64,000 nt of DNA from a virus. A program made the position numbers and the translations under genes. The DNA lies in the IMG/VR virus record IMGVR_UViG_3300035670_000085, positions 35,897 to 99,896 of that record; one strand, written 5' to 3'. Every line of letters starts with the position of its first letter. The stretch's first letter is position 1. Below, piece after piece: positions 30,926 to 38,638 of this stretch. A model generated the notes under the pieces. That model searched no databases. It had not been told where the DNA came from and saw only the letters and a program-made list of their open reading frames with translations.

Positions 30926-31180
30926 CTATTCACACTCCTCTTTATTCTTACCACACAACTCAACTCTCATATGATATTGCCCTTCATACACACTACCAAA
31001 AGACATTTTTTTAAAATCTCCTGATATTTTCAAATCACATTCTTTAGTACCCGAATAAATTTTACCTAATGGACCAGTTATTTTTATTCTATAAAACCCC
31101 CTAATAGTGTTGAATTCTGTATTAGAAGCTTGTAATGGAATGAAAATCAACAGAAACATTAGACAAAATTTTGATATCAT
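30926..31180 (-). CDS. secreted small protein
   Basis: 84 residues. Signal peptide MISKFCLMFLLIFIPLQA with a likely cut near residue 18-19; the mature part is beta-rich with three Cys (KECDLK, ELCGKN, EECE). Periplasmic or surface role; unknown. Confidence 0.65.
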   Translation of the reverse strand: MISKFCLMFLLIFIPLQASNTEFNTIRGFYRIKITGPLGKIYSGTKECDLKISGDFKKMSFGSVYEGQYHMRVELCGKNKEECE

Positions 31181-31209
31181 TATTGACTCCTATATTATAA
31201 TATATAAGA

Positions 31210-31719
31210 TTATTCAAAAAATTTTTTAATCCAACTAATAAATGAAAACTTTTCTTCATAATGCTTACAATTATTAATTTCATTGCTTTCATACATATGA
31301 ACAAATACTGGCATCTTAATAATTGCAGTATCATATTCATGTTCAATTTTATTACAAATTAATGATGTTGGATCTTTTATGTAATATTTACAATCTGAAC
31401 AATACACTTTCTTATTTAGGTCTTTTGGATTTTGCCCTTCTCTCAATATTCTACATTCTGGTTCTTTTGGTTTTTCATTTGAATCTTTTGTCCATATAAA
31501 TGATCTATCTGGTTTTTTGTTTCCTTCAGTTACAGTTCTAAGATAATCTTTAGGATTGAGCATTCGTTTTGTCTTTTTCTTTTCAATATTCTCAGCTATT
31601 TCAGTTAACCCTTCAATTATACCTTCAACTACTGGATTAGAGTATGGTCTAGTTGATGCTGGAGGAGGTGTAGGTCGTTTTATATTTTTTGGTTTTGAAT
31701 TACTTTGTTTTTTAGTCAT
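31210..31719 (-). CDS. unknown protein with KVYCxxC module
   Basis: 169 residues. The N-terminal third is basic and Pro-rich (KNIKRPTPPPASTRPYS), then a Lys-rich region; residues ~105-150 hold KKVYCSDCKYYIKD...LICNK...NNCKHYEE, a full KVYCxxC domain with four Cys and a His. The layout suggests the domain was joined to a disordered linker. Confidence 0.7.
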   Translation of the reverse strand: MTKKQSNSKPKNIKRPTPPPASTRPYSNPVVEGIIEGLTEIAENIEKKKTKRMLNPKDYLRTVTEGNKKPDRSFIWTKDSNEKPKEPECRILREGQNPKDLNKKVYCSDCKYYIKDPTSLICNKIEHEYDTAIIKMPVFVHMYESNEINNCKHYEEKFSFISWIKKFFE

Positions 31720-31840
31720 TGTATTTTTCCTTTTTGAATTTAATCAATGCTTCTTTAGACATAATCATTTCTAATGGAACATAGCACGATACTATTCTAT
31801 AAATTTCAATGCATAATTCTTTCATTTGTTTTTCATCCAT
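31712..31840 (-). CDS. 42-residue protein, paralogue of the 21727 gene
   Basis: ATG 31840 to TAA 31712, overlapping the next start. YVPLEMIMSKEALIKFKK is shared with the 31-residue gene at 21727-21822; the N-terminus (MDEKQMKELCIEIYRIVS) is longer here. Confidence 0.6.
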   Translation of the reverse strand: MDEKQMKELCIEIYRIVSCYVPLEMIMSKEALIKFKKEKYND

Positions 31841-31845
31841 ATTAT

Positions 31846-32214
31846 TTAATCCTTTATTTTATCTCCAAAACAAAATACTTTATAAAATTTATTGTTTTCT
31901 GGTAATAAAAGGTATATTCCAGTATATTTTGGTTTATTAAATAATACTTTTATTTCATGTATGCCAATAGAATGTTTTTGAATAAACCTCATACTAAATG
32001 TATTTGTTTCTTTGTTATATCTAAGTTCCCATTCCTTTAAAAGTTTACTTAATAAATTATTAAAGACATCACCACAATAAGTAGAAAAGAAACAAATATT
32101 ACCTTCAGTTTTACTATTAACAAGATACATAGAATAATATTCGTAACTATAATATACAATAGTTTTAATTATATACTCTAATTTTATATTTGAAGCATTA
32201 ACCGATAATTTCAT
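31846..32214 (-). CDS. unknown protein
   Basis: 122 residues, alpha/beta, Tyr-rich (IVYYSYEYYSMYL), with CFFSTYCGD. No signal peptide. The start MKLSVNASNIKLEY recalls MTIKLSASV of the 20124 gene. Not recognised. Confidence 0.65.
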   Translation of the reverse strand: MKLSVNASNIKLEYIIKTIVYYSYEYYSMYLVNSKTEGNICFFSTYCGDVFNNLLSKLLKEWELRYNKETNTFSMRFIQKHSIGIHEIKVLFNKPKYTGIYLLLPENNKFYKVFCFGDKIKD

Positions 32215-32259
32215 TAGTTTTACTCTTTATAAGTTATTAATATATAATAATGTTAAAAA

Positions 32260-32613
32260 TTATTTATATTTTTCTAATATTTCATTCCAACATTCATCAC
32301 ATCGAGTATATAACCAACTATTACCTCTAAGTTTCCCTTTAGCACCACATTCTTCACAAGTAGTTTCAGATTCTTCTTCAGCTTTTTCTATTATTGTCCA
32401 CTGTTCTTCAGTAGCTCCATTGGCATATACTCTAAGTGTTCCAAATTTTTCTTTTATTTGAGCAAATCCCTGATTAAAATCTAATTTTTTTAATTCAATA
32501 CACATATTCCAAAGTAAGTCAAACCAACCGTCCAACACTTCAAAACCGAATTGGCATTCATCAAACCAACCGGGGAATTCATCGTAAAACTTTTTTTCTA
32601 ATTCTTCTCTCAT
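32260..32613 (-). CDS. conserved phage zinc-ribbon protein
   Basis: 117 residues. FAQIKEKFGTLRVYANGA...IIEKAEEESETTCEECGAKGKLR...WLYTRCDEC is a pattern found in many phage hypothetical proteins: an alpha/beta domain followed by a CxxC...CxxC ribbon. N-terminal MREELEKKFYDEFPGWF is also typical. Function not known. Confidence 0.8.
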   Translation of the reverse strand: MREELEKKFYDEFPGWFDECQFGFEVLDGWFDLLWNMCIELKKLDFNQGFAQIKEKFGTLRVYANGATEEQWTIIEKAEEESETTCEECGAKGKLRGNSWLYTRCDECWNEILEKYK

Positions 32614-32617
32614 TTAC

Positions 32618-32788
32618 TTATACCCTTCCTTCATAATCCTTACAATTATGTTTTGCGTTTTTATAATCTGCTTTGACATATGATATTGCAACAGCATTTG
32701 AGTATATTTTTAATTTGCAAACTCTAATGGTTTTACCATGTTTCGTATTTATAAAATATATACAATTTTCACAGTATACTTTTTTCAT
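32618..32788 (-). CDS. KVYCxxC-family cysteine protein
   Basis: 56 residues from ATG 32788 (GAGGT upstream). MKKVYCENCIYF, then CKLKI and NCKDYEG. A minimal, complete member of the family. Confidence 0.7.
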   Translation of the reverse strand: MKKVYCENCIYFINTKHGKTIRVCKLKIYSNAVAISYVKADYKNAKHNCKDYEGRV

Positions 32789-32982
32789 ATTAACCTCATT
32801 ACAATAGCTTCTCCCGGACAATCGGCTTCATGCAAACATTTTCCACAATCAATACATTTATTTTGATCAATAATCATACCTTTATACATCCCTTCTATTG
32901 TAGGCTTAGGACCAATAGCTTCTTGTGGACAAAGTTCCTCACAATTTCCGCAACTCATACATTTTTCAATCAAAATTTTCAT
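32785..32982 (-). CDS. 2[4Fe-4S] ferredoxin
   Basis: 65 residues. Two clusters: CMSCGNCEELCP (Cys 8, 11, 14, 18) and CIDCGKCLHEADCP (Cys 43, 46, 49, 55), the second with five instead of three residues before the last Cys, as in some clostridial-type ferredoxins. It carries low-potential electrons, so it is useful only in a host with matching reductases. Rare in phages; coupled by ATGA overlap to the Cys gene below and next to the YhhN gene above. Confidence 0.9.
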   Translation of the reverse strand: MKILIEKCMSCGNCEELCPQEAIGPKPTIEGMYKGMIIDQNKCIDCGKCLHEADCPGEAIVMRLI

Positions 32983-32995
32983 TTATATTTTCCTT

Positions 32996-33625
32996 TTAAA
33001 GTTTAAAACAAGACAGCGCAATTATGTATTGTGCTGGACCATAGAACAACCAAGTATAAGTAACTGCTCTGTTAAAAGGACGAACAAAGGCATCAATAGC
33101 TAAAATGATATCTGAAATCAAAAAGCAGATAGTACCAATTTTAAGTTCAGGAGTATTAGGAACTCCAAACGAAATAACTACCATTGAACATAAAACAAAC
33201 ATATAAACTACAACAGGTATCAACAATTCTTTATTCAAATTTTTTAACAAATTAAACATAACAACAATTATTGCAATCATCGCAGCAGTGACTCCTGCAC
33301 TAACAGAAGTATATATAGATACAGATGATAATCCGATAATATAAAAAATGTGTGTAATAAGAAAAAATACAATACCATGTTTCAATAAGTCTATCTCTTT
33401 AATCATCAACATACTGTCCGCTACAACAGCAACAATTAAACCAATCAAAATACACATATTTGTAAATGTAAGTCCTGTTGTGTATATACCCACAAGAGCT
33501 ATACCAATTGATGATAAAGTAATCAATGGTGTTGCTAGATATTGTACAAAAGTATTACCTTTAGCTTTGAGTACCATATTGACTAGCCAAAACACTGTCA
33601 AAACTCCAATCACGATCATGCCCAT
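32996..33625 (-). CDS. YhhN/TMEM86-like lysoplasmalogenase
   Basis: 209 residues, about eight membrane helices. The signature VVADSMLMI...HGIVFFLITHIFYIIGL (~65-100) and FLISDIILAIDAF...YTWLFYGPAQYIIALS (~165-205) match the YhhN family, whose bacterial and animal members cleave the vinyl-ether bond of lysoplasmalogens. The two conserved acids (ADS and SDI) are present. In a phage this would remodel host ether lipids, or it may be a membrane moron. Homology by pattern only. Confidence 0.75.
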   Translation of the reverse strand: MGMIVIGVLTVFWLVNMVLKAKGNTFVQYLATPLITLSSIGIALVGIYTTGLTFTNMCILIGLIVAVVADSMLMIKEIDLLKHGIVFFLITHIFYIIGLSSVSIYTSVSAGVTAAMIAIIVVMFNLLKNLNKELLIPVVVYMFVLCSMVVISFGVPNTPELKIGTICFLISDIILAIDAFVRPFNRAVTYTWLFYGPAQYIIALSCFKL

Positions 33626-33639
33626 AGTTTTAATCCTCT

Positions 33640-33855
33640 TTATTTTAAAGATTTTTTATTATTACTTCTATCTACAGAAATAATTTCAGAATTATATAGC
33701 CATATGCCATCATTCTGTGATCCATCAGTCAGAAATACTAAATAAGCCTCTTGTTTAAGATCTAGTATATACTTTTTATCCGCCACTTTTCCTTTACCAA
33801 AACGAGAGCACTCAATAGTATCTCCTACTGTAACATATTCTTTATTCCTCACCAT
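33640..33855 (-). CDS. KOW/SH3-like small protein
   Basis: 71 residues from ATG 33855. VTVGDTIECSRFGKGKVADKK and LVFLTDGSQNDGIWLYN fit a small beta barrel. Overlaps the upstream gene by 14 bases. Role unknown. Confidence 0.65.
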   Translation of the reverse strand: MVRNKEYVTVGDTIECSRFGKGKVADKKYILDLKQEAYLVFLTDGSQNDGIWLYNSEIISVDRSNNKKSLK

Positions 33856-33979
33856 TATCACTCTCAATAATTTCTTCTGTATAATTACATTCTTTTATAT
33901 TTGATGGATTAATTAAACAAATACCGCATTCATTATTTGTATCAACTTCTTTTTTGTAGTGGGTGCAATAAATTTTCAT
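33842..33979 (-). CDS. 45-residue cysteine protein
   Basis: ATG 33979 to TAA 33842. MKIYCTHYKKEV, then ECGICLINP and ECNYTEE; acidic tail. First gene of the minus-strand cluster, behind an early promoter. GAGGATT ribosome site. Confidence 0.6.
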   Translation of the reverse strand: MKIYCTHYKKEVDTNNECGICLINPSNIKECNYTEEIIESDNGEE

Positions 33980-34011
33980 ATAATCCTCATTTGAATATAT
34001 TCTTAGTATCT

Positions 34012-34048
34012 ATTATATAATAGTTATAAAAAAAATTTACACTTTTTT
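34012..34048 (-). promoter_or_regulatory. sigma70-like promoter
   Basis: Minus strand AAAAAAAGTG-TGTAAA region (34041-34036), 18-base spacer, TATAAT (34017-34012). It starts the minus-strand cluster, back to back with the terminase promoter motif. Confidence 0.5.
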
Positions 34049-34063
34049 TAATATTTTTATATT

Positions 34064-34079
34064 TATACTAATAATTATG
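34064..34079 (+). promoter_or_regulatory. late-promoter-like motif overlapping the terminase start
   Basis: TATACTAATAATTATG: the motif's last three bases are the ATG assigned to the terminase gene. A transcript starting a few bases downstream would lack that ATG. Confidence 0.55.
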
Positions 34080-36176
34080 GAAATATTTGCAAATAAAGAA
34101 ATTTTGATAGAAGAAACCATATCAAAAGAATATGAAAAATATTCTGATGAAGAAAAGAAAAATCTTCACAATCTCTATCATCATTATAGTCAAAATCCAG
34201 AAAAATTCGATCGAATGATTAGAAAGTTGGAGAAAGTTATATTTAAAAAAAGACCCCCAACTATGGCAGAATTTCTTGATGCTAAAAATGGTTGGCTTCC
34301 GAGAAAAGTTATAGATTCTATATGGCCACATGTTAAAGAAGATTTATTAAATATAGTTGACGGTGAAGAAAAATATTTTCAAATTTCTCTATACGGATCT
34401 ACTCGTTTAGGAAAATCTTTCATGGCGCAACTTCTTATGATTTATACTATTGTATTTATGCAACATTTAAGAAGTCCCGCACTATATTACGGTTTATCCC
34501 CCCTTACAAAATTATGTATTTACATCATTTCATTCAAATTTGATAAATCGAGAGAAATATATTTAAAAGATATTTATAATTTTTTAGAAAACTCAGAACG
34601 ATTTGTTAAGATTAAATTTCAAGATCAAGTTAAAGAAAAGCAAGAAGAATATGGCTGTGATAAAATAGTATGGTCTAAAGCTTCTGTTTCTGGTGAAATA
34701 ACAGTAGCTTCTGGATTACAAATATTACTTGGTAATAAAAATCCAGATGAAATAATTGGAGCGAACTGTTTACAAATTTACATATCTGAGATTGCATTTT
34801 TTATAAATCAAGCAGGAGCATCTGAAGATGATATTTTTGAACTATATACAAATAGTTATTCTCGTATTCGTGCTACTGTTGGAAAAAATTATTTAGCGTG
34901 GGTATTTCTTGATTCGTCTGCAAATTTTGAAGAATCAAAGATTGAACGACATATTATAAAAACTCTTCAATATGATAAAGATACATATTTTAGATGGAGA
35001 TCACAATGGCAAGCTAGACCATGGGATTTTAAACAATATTATAAAGGATTGCAGGAAGCAAAAAAGAATAATATTCCAGAAGAGTTAATAAATGAAGAAC
35101 TTTTAAAAAAAGGATGTGTATTTCAAGTTATTACTGGAAATGGTACAATTCCAGCACAAATGGTTACTAATCAAGCTCAAATTTCTGGTATTTCAAAAGA
35201 GTTAATAGACTATGTTCCTATTGATATTAAAACAGAATATGATAATAACCTTATAAAGTCAATTAAAGATATTGGGGGAAAACCAACATCTAATGAATCA
35301 AAACTTATTCAAAATGTAAAATTAATTGACGCTCTTTTTAATAATACTTATTTAAAAAATATAGAAGGTGGCTTAATAGCTGATGCTGCTGATTTTCCTG
35401 AAGAATTATTATGGAAACAAGTAGAACAAATATTTTTTCATAAACAATTTAATGGAAGAACTCAAATATATAGAGCACCAACTGAACCTAGATTTGTAGG
35501 AATAGACGTAGCTCATTCCGCAAAAGGAGACGTTTATGGATTTTCAATTGGTCATCTAGAATATTCAAAATTATTAAAAGAACGAATGTATATAGGGGAT
35601 ATGAATTTTGTAATTCTTCCTGGATCTGAAGGTATAAATTTGAGTGCTGTAGAACACTTTATTATTGATTTAATGACCAAAGGAAATTTATCTATTATAG
35701 CGTTAGCTTCTGATACTTTTCAATCACAGCAAACTATACAAGATTTAAAAAGAATGAATATTAATATTATAAGACCTCAACTTGATACATCTCTTGAACC
35801 ATATATTCGTCTTTTAACTTCTTTGGTTACCGGTTCATGCAAAGTAGGTAAGAATATATTTTTAAAAAATAATTTGAAATGTCTTGAAAGAGTTAGACCA
35901 GATAATGGGCGGGAAAAAATAGACCACCCAAAAGGACCAACTGTTAATAAATATTTTGGTGATTGGAATAATTCAGAAGCGGGTAAAAATGCAAAAGACT
36001 GTTCAGATGCTCTCTGTTCCTCACACTATGCTGCTTTAGAGAGTCAAGTGTTACCATCAACAGTTTATGAAGAAGAGAATAAAAGATGTAATAAAGAAAT
36101 TATAAAAGATGATGAATACTTTAAAAAAATAGATGAAGATTATAAAAAAATTACTGGGGAGTTTTTCAAAATGTGA
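34077..36176 (+). CDS. terminase large subunit
   Basis: Up to 699 residues. DNA-packaging motor: Walker A-like GSTRLGKS at ~107-114, Walker B with catalytic Glu in LQIYISE at ~232-238, and an RNase H-like nuclease with acids at ~477 (VGIDVAHS), ~545 (LASDTF) and ~644 (CSDAL). Length and order agree with terminases of large myoviruses. The assigned ATG lies in a late-promoter motif and lacks a ribosome site; a downstream start such as TTG at residue ~10 is possible, or the mRNA comes from further upstream. Confidence 0.9.
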   Translation: MEIFANKEILIEETISKEYEKYSDEEKKNLHNLYHHYSQNPEKFDRMIRKLEKVIFKKRPPTMAEFLDAKNGWLPRKVIDSIWPHVKEDLLNIVDGEEKYFQISLYGSTRLGKSFMAQLLMIYTIVFMQHLRSPALYYGLSPLTKLCIYIISFKFDKSREIYLKDIYNFLENSERFVKIKFQDQVKEKQEEYGCDKIVWSKASVSGEITVASGLQILLGNKNPDEIIGANCLQIYISEIAFFINQAGASEDDIFELYTNSYSRIRATVGKNYLAWVFLDSSANFEESKIERHIIKTLQYDKDTYFRWRSQWQARPWDFKQYYKGLQEAKKNNIPEELINEELLKKGCVFQVITGNGTIPAQMVTNQAQISGISKELIDYVPIDIKTEYDNNLIKSIKDIGGKPTSNESKLIQNVKLIDALFNNTYLKNIEGGLIADAADFPEELLWKQVEQIFFHKQFNGRTQIYRAPTEPRFVGIDVAHSAKGDVYGFSIGHLEYSKLLKERMYIGDMNFVILPGSEGINLSAVEHFIIDLMTKGNLSIIALASDTFQSQQTIQDLKRMNINIIRPQLDTSLEPYIRLLTSLVTGSCKVGKNIFLKNNLKCLERVRPDNGREKIDHPKGPTVNKYFGDWNNSEAGKNAKDCSDALCSSHYAALESQVLPSTVYEEENKRCNKEIIKDDEYFKKIDEDYKKITGEFFKM

Positions 36177-36182
36177 TTTTTT

Positions 36183-36198
36183 TATACTAATAAATATA
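36183..36198 (+). promoter_or_regulatory. late-promoter-like motif
   Basis: Exact TATACTAATAAATATA, seven bases after the terminase stop; AGGAG and ATG 36217 follow. Confidence 0.8.
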
Positions 36199-36216
36199 AG
36201 TCAATAGGAGTTCGAT

Positions 36217-36399
36217 ATGAAAACATTAAAATGGACTTGGTTTTTGCTTATATTATTATTTTATTCAATTCCTAGAATAGTATACGCAATTAAATTTTTA
36301 ATTTCAGACGAATCAGAAGATAAAGAGGATTGTAATTCGTATATAAATAATCTTGCCGAATCTATAAAAGAATTAAATAAGGAAACAAGGATGTTATGA
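36217..36399 (+). CDS. single-pass membrane protein
   Basis: 60 residues. Residues ~5-28 form a membrane helix (WFLLILLFYSIPRIVYAIKF) followed by an acidic helix (DESEDKEDC...ESIKELNKET). Together with the next three genes it forms a small envelope-directed set behind one late promoter; a lysis role is possible. Confidence 0.65.
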   Translation: MKTLKWTWFLLILLFYSIPRIVYAIKFLISDESEDKEDCNSYINNLAESIKELNKETRML

Positions 36400-36554
36400 A
36401 AAAGGGAATTATAATACTAAAATGTCGTTGTGGTTATGAAGACTCTGTTAAAACAGAAGGAATTTGTCCTATGTGTGGTAATGAAATGAAACTGGAATTT
36501 AAGGAAACAAAAGAGGAAATTAAGGAGATTAAAGAGAGGATTCATTATGACTGA
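36396..36554 (+). CDS. 52-residue zinc-ribbon protein
   Basis: ATG 36396 to TGA 36554. LKCRCGYEDSV and GICPMCGNEMK form a CxC...CxxC ribbon, followed by a Glu/Lys helix. ATGA overlap with the previous gene; its end overlaps the start of the next. Confidence 0.6.
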   Translation: MKKGIIILKCRCGYEDSVKTEGICPMCGNEMKLEFKETKEEIKEIKERIHYD

Positions 36555-37050
36555 TAAAACTAAAATTATAGTAGTAAGTGTGGTATCAGCAGTACTTGTT
36601 GCTGGTTCTTTTGTAGGCGGATGGTATGGATCAAAAAATTGGTATGGTAATAAAAAACCTGTCGTAAAAATAGTGAAAGAAACTGTAACAGAAACCAAAA
36701 TTATAAAAGTTCCAATGAATGATGCTGAATGGGAAGCTTGGAAATTAGCCCCGATGAAGATAACTGGCAAAATGACCTCAACGGATGTGTTTTATGTCGA
36801 AGCTTCTGATGGTTATAAGATAGGAAGTAAATCGTTCACTCTTAAAACTACATGTCCAGATGAAGGAAAAAACGTAATGATATTTAGTTATGTTGGCGGT
36901 ATTGATTATAAAGCTGATACTTTTAAATGGCAACATGGAGCATCTGTTTCATATCATTATATGATTCTTCCAATGATCGGATGTGGAATTCAAATTATAG
37001 CGACGGAAAGTAATGTATTTCTAGCTCCGGGAATTATAGTAAAGTTTTAA
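36547..37050 (+). CDS. membrane-anchored protein
   Basis: 167 residues. An N-terminal anchor (KIIVVSVVSAVLVAGSFVGGW) is followed by a coiled segment (VKIVKETVTETKIIKVP) and a beta-rich domain with GGIDYKADTFKWQHGASVSYHY. The layout resembles phage proteins acting in the envelope at lysis or during DNA entry. Unassigned. Confidence 0.7.
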   Translation: MTDKTKIIVVSVVSAVLVAGSFVGGWYGSKNWYGNKKPVVKIVKETVTETKIIKVPMNDAEWEAWKLAPMKITGKMTSTDVFYVEASDGYKIGSKSFTLKTTCPDEGKNVMIFSYVGGIDYKADTFKWQHGASVSYHYMILPMIGCGIQIIATESNVFLAPGIIVKF

Positions 37051-37054
37051 TAGT

Positions 37055-37381
37055 ATGAATTGGTTATTTACATTATTATTTCTCACAGTACCTTTAACAG
37101 CATATGCTAATATAGACCATGAATTTGAGAAATTCCTATATGGTAACTTAAAATATGAATTTCAACAGGATGCCAGAAACTATCTGAAAAAGAATTTATA
37201 CAAAGAAATAAATAATCAATTTTATAAAATAGATACGTCGTGGATCGAATATATTCCAACTATAATGCAGATTTATTTAAATAGTTTTGCTTTACAACAA
37301 TATGATACAAATAATTATACTTTTGTAGTAGAAAAATTGAGTTGGAGAGAAGTTAAGATAGAAGTTAGATATTATTTTTAG
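37055..37381 (+). CDS. secreted unknown protein
   Basis: 108 residues. Signal peptide MNWLFTLLFLTVPLTAYA (cut near residue 18); the mature protein is helical, then two strands at the end (YTFVVEKLSW, KIEVRYYF). No motif recognised. Confidence 0.65.
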   Translation: MNWLFTLLFLTVPLTAYANIDHEFEKFLYGNLKYEFQQDARNYLKKNLYKEINNQFYKIDTSWIEYIPTIMQIYLNSFALQQYDTNNYTFVVEKLSWREVKIEVRYYF

Positions 37382-37411
37382 GCTATTATATCTTTTATTT
37401 TTATAGATATT

Positions 37412-37427
37412 TATACTAATAAATATA
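37412..37427 (+). promoter_or_regulatory. late-promoter-like motif
   Basis: Exact TATACTAATAAATATA, starts the first copy of the duplicated appendage cassette. Confidence 0.8.
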
Positions 37428-37500
37428 TGATGGGTAGAAATATTCTCATCATATCCGAAATATGTTAATGTTATTATGTTATGGAGATTGTTATTGTTAA

Positions 37501-37911
37501 GTGGAAGCACTCCTTACTAACCCCCTATATTTACAATATTTGAGTGAGTATCAAAAGAAATATAAAAATTTTCTTTGTGATAGTACTGCGCAAATAGGAG
37601 ATATTGTATATATACATCCTACCGAAAATAATAAAGTAATTGTTAATATTGATAATTGTAATGATAATCCTTCAGTTGGAATTATTGTTAAAAAAATTTC
37701 TATAACTGAAGCAAAAGTACAGCTTTGTGGAGAATGTTCTTTATTGTTCTCTGGACTTCAAAAATCTAAAAATGTTTTTCTTGGACTGGATGGAAAGTTA
37801 ACAAATGCCGTTCCAAATACTGGTTTTATTCAAAAAATTGGAATATCTCTAGAAGATCAAAAGGTCTTCTTAAATATTGATTACATGAGGATAAAAAGGA
37901 ATCCTTTTTAA
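37501..37911 (+). CDS. appendage/decoration protein, cassette copy 1 gene A
   Basis: 136 residues from GTG 37501 (an in-frame stop directly precedes it). Its C-terminal ~90 residues match the gene at 43758: SVGIIVKKISITEAKV...LFSGLQKSKNVFL..DGKLTNAVP..G.IQKIGI. Beta-rich, of the kind found in head-decoration and fibre-base domains. The N-termini of the two copies differ. Confidence 0.7.
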   Translation: MEALLTNPLYLQYLSEYQKKYKNFLCDSTAQIGDIVYIHPTENNKVIVNIDNCNDNPSVGIIVKKISITEAKVQLCGECSLLFSGLQKSKNVFLGLDGKLTNAVPNTGFIQKIGISLEDQKVFLNIDYMRIKRNPF

Positions 37912-37918
37912 AAAAAAT

Positions 37919-37934
37919 TATACTAATAATTGTA
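37919..37934 (+). promoter_or_regulatory. late-promoter-like motif variant
   Basis: TATACTAATAATTGTA, nine bases before the ATG at 37943; the second half deviates from the consensus. Confidence 0.55.
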
Positions 37935-37942
37935 GGTAGTTT

Positions 37943-38179
37943 ATGGAAAACAAAATTAAAAACAAAAATAAAACTAAGGATTTGTGGTTTTATGCTTTTT
38001 TGAGAATACGTGGCTATGAATTGTCAGATTATGTAAAGCATGAAGATACAAATAAATCTGAATTTATTTTTAATATTACTAATGATGAATGGAAACAATT
38101 AAAGCTTGATTTTAATAAATCCGATTTATCAAAAGGAAAGTGGTTTATCGAAGAAGCAAAAGATTTAATTTTTGGATAG
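37943..38179 (+). CDS. DUF5659-like small protein
   Basis: 78 residues. TKDLWFYAFLRIRGYELSDY...SEFIFNITNDEWKQLKLDF follows the pattern of the phage DUF5659 family (tKDlyxAaFLxxxGxxL...xFxF). Unknown role. It is present only in copy 1 of the cassette. Confidence 0.65.
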   Translation: MENKIKNKNKTKDLWFYAFLRIRGYELSDYVKHEDTNKSEFIFNITNDEWKQLKLDFNKSDLSKGKWFIEEAKDLIFG

Positions 38180-38192
38180 GGTGGTCAAAGTT

Positions 38193-38627
38193 ATGGACGA
38201 TATTCAAAAACCTCAAAAACGTAAAAAGCAAAAACTGTTTTCTGAACCAACTACAATAAACAATAATGATTTAACTATAGAAGAGAATTCTTCTAAAATT
38301 TTATTAGAAAAAGAGGCATTAAAACTTGAAAATTATATGTTAACTATTGCAAACAAAAAAATGCAATCAGATAATATTTTAATGCAAATAACTAATAAAA
38401 AATTAATTCTTGAAAATGCAGAATTAAAAGAACAAATAGAAAAATTTAAGCTTGATAAAATTAAAAATGATATTCAGTTTTTAGAAGCTCAAAAAGAAAA
38501 CAACCAAAAACAAGTTAGTTCTGTAATGAAAGATTATGATAGTTACAAAAAAATGTTAGAAGATAAATACACGTTAGCGGGAAAATGGGGATTTAATCCC
38601 GAAACATTCGAAATTATGGTTGATTGA
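38193..38627 (+). CDS. coiled-coil protein, cassette copy 1 gene B
   Basis: 144 residues from ATG 38193. A basic start, long coiled coil (~35-120), and the end KWGFNPETFEIMVD, matching RWGFDPRSGEIKI of the 44190 gene. A short coiled coil before fibres suggests a trimerising or chaperone function. Confidence 0.7.
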   Translation: MDDIQKPQKRKKQKLFSEPTTINNNDLTIEENSSKILLEKEALKLENYMLTIANKKMQSDNILMQITNKKLILENAELKEQIEKFKLDKIKNDIQFLEAQKENNQKQVSSVMKDYDSYKKMLEDKYTLAGKWGFNPETFEIMVD

Positions 38628-38638
38628 GGTAAATTTTT

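Noticed and set aside
34077-36176. Intron or intein in the terminase gene
   Set aside because: Motor and nuclease motifs lie in one continuous frame at normal spacing, without splice-type motifs.
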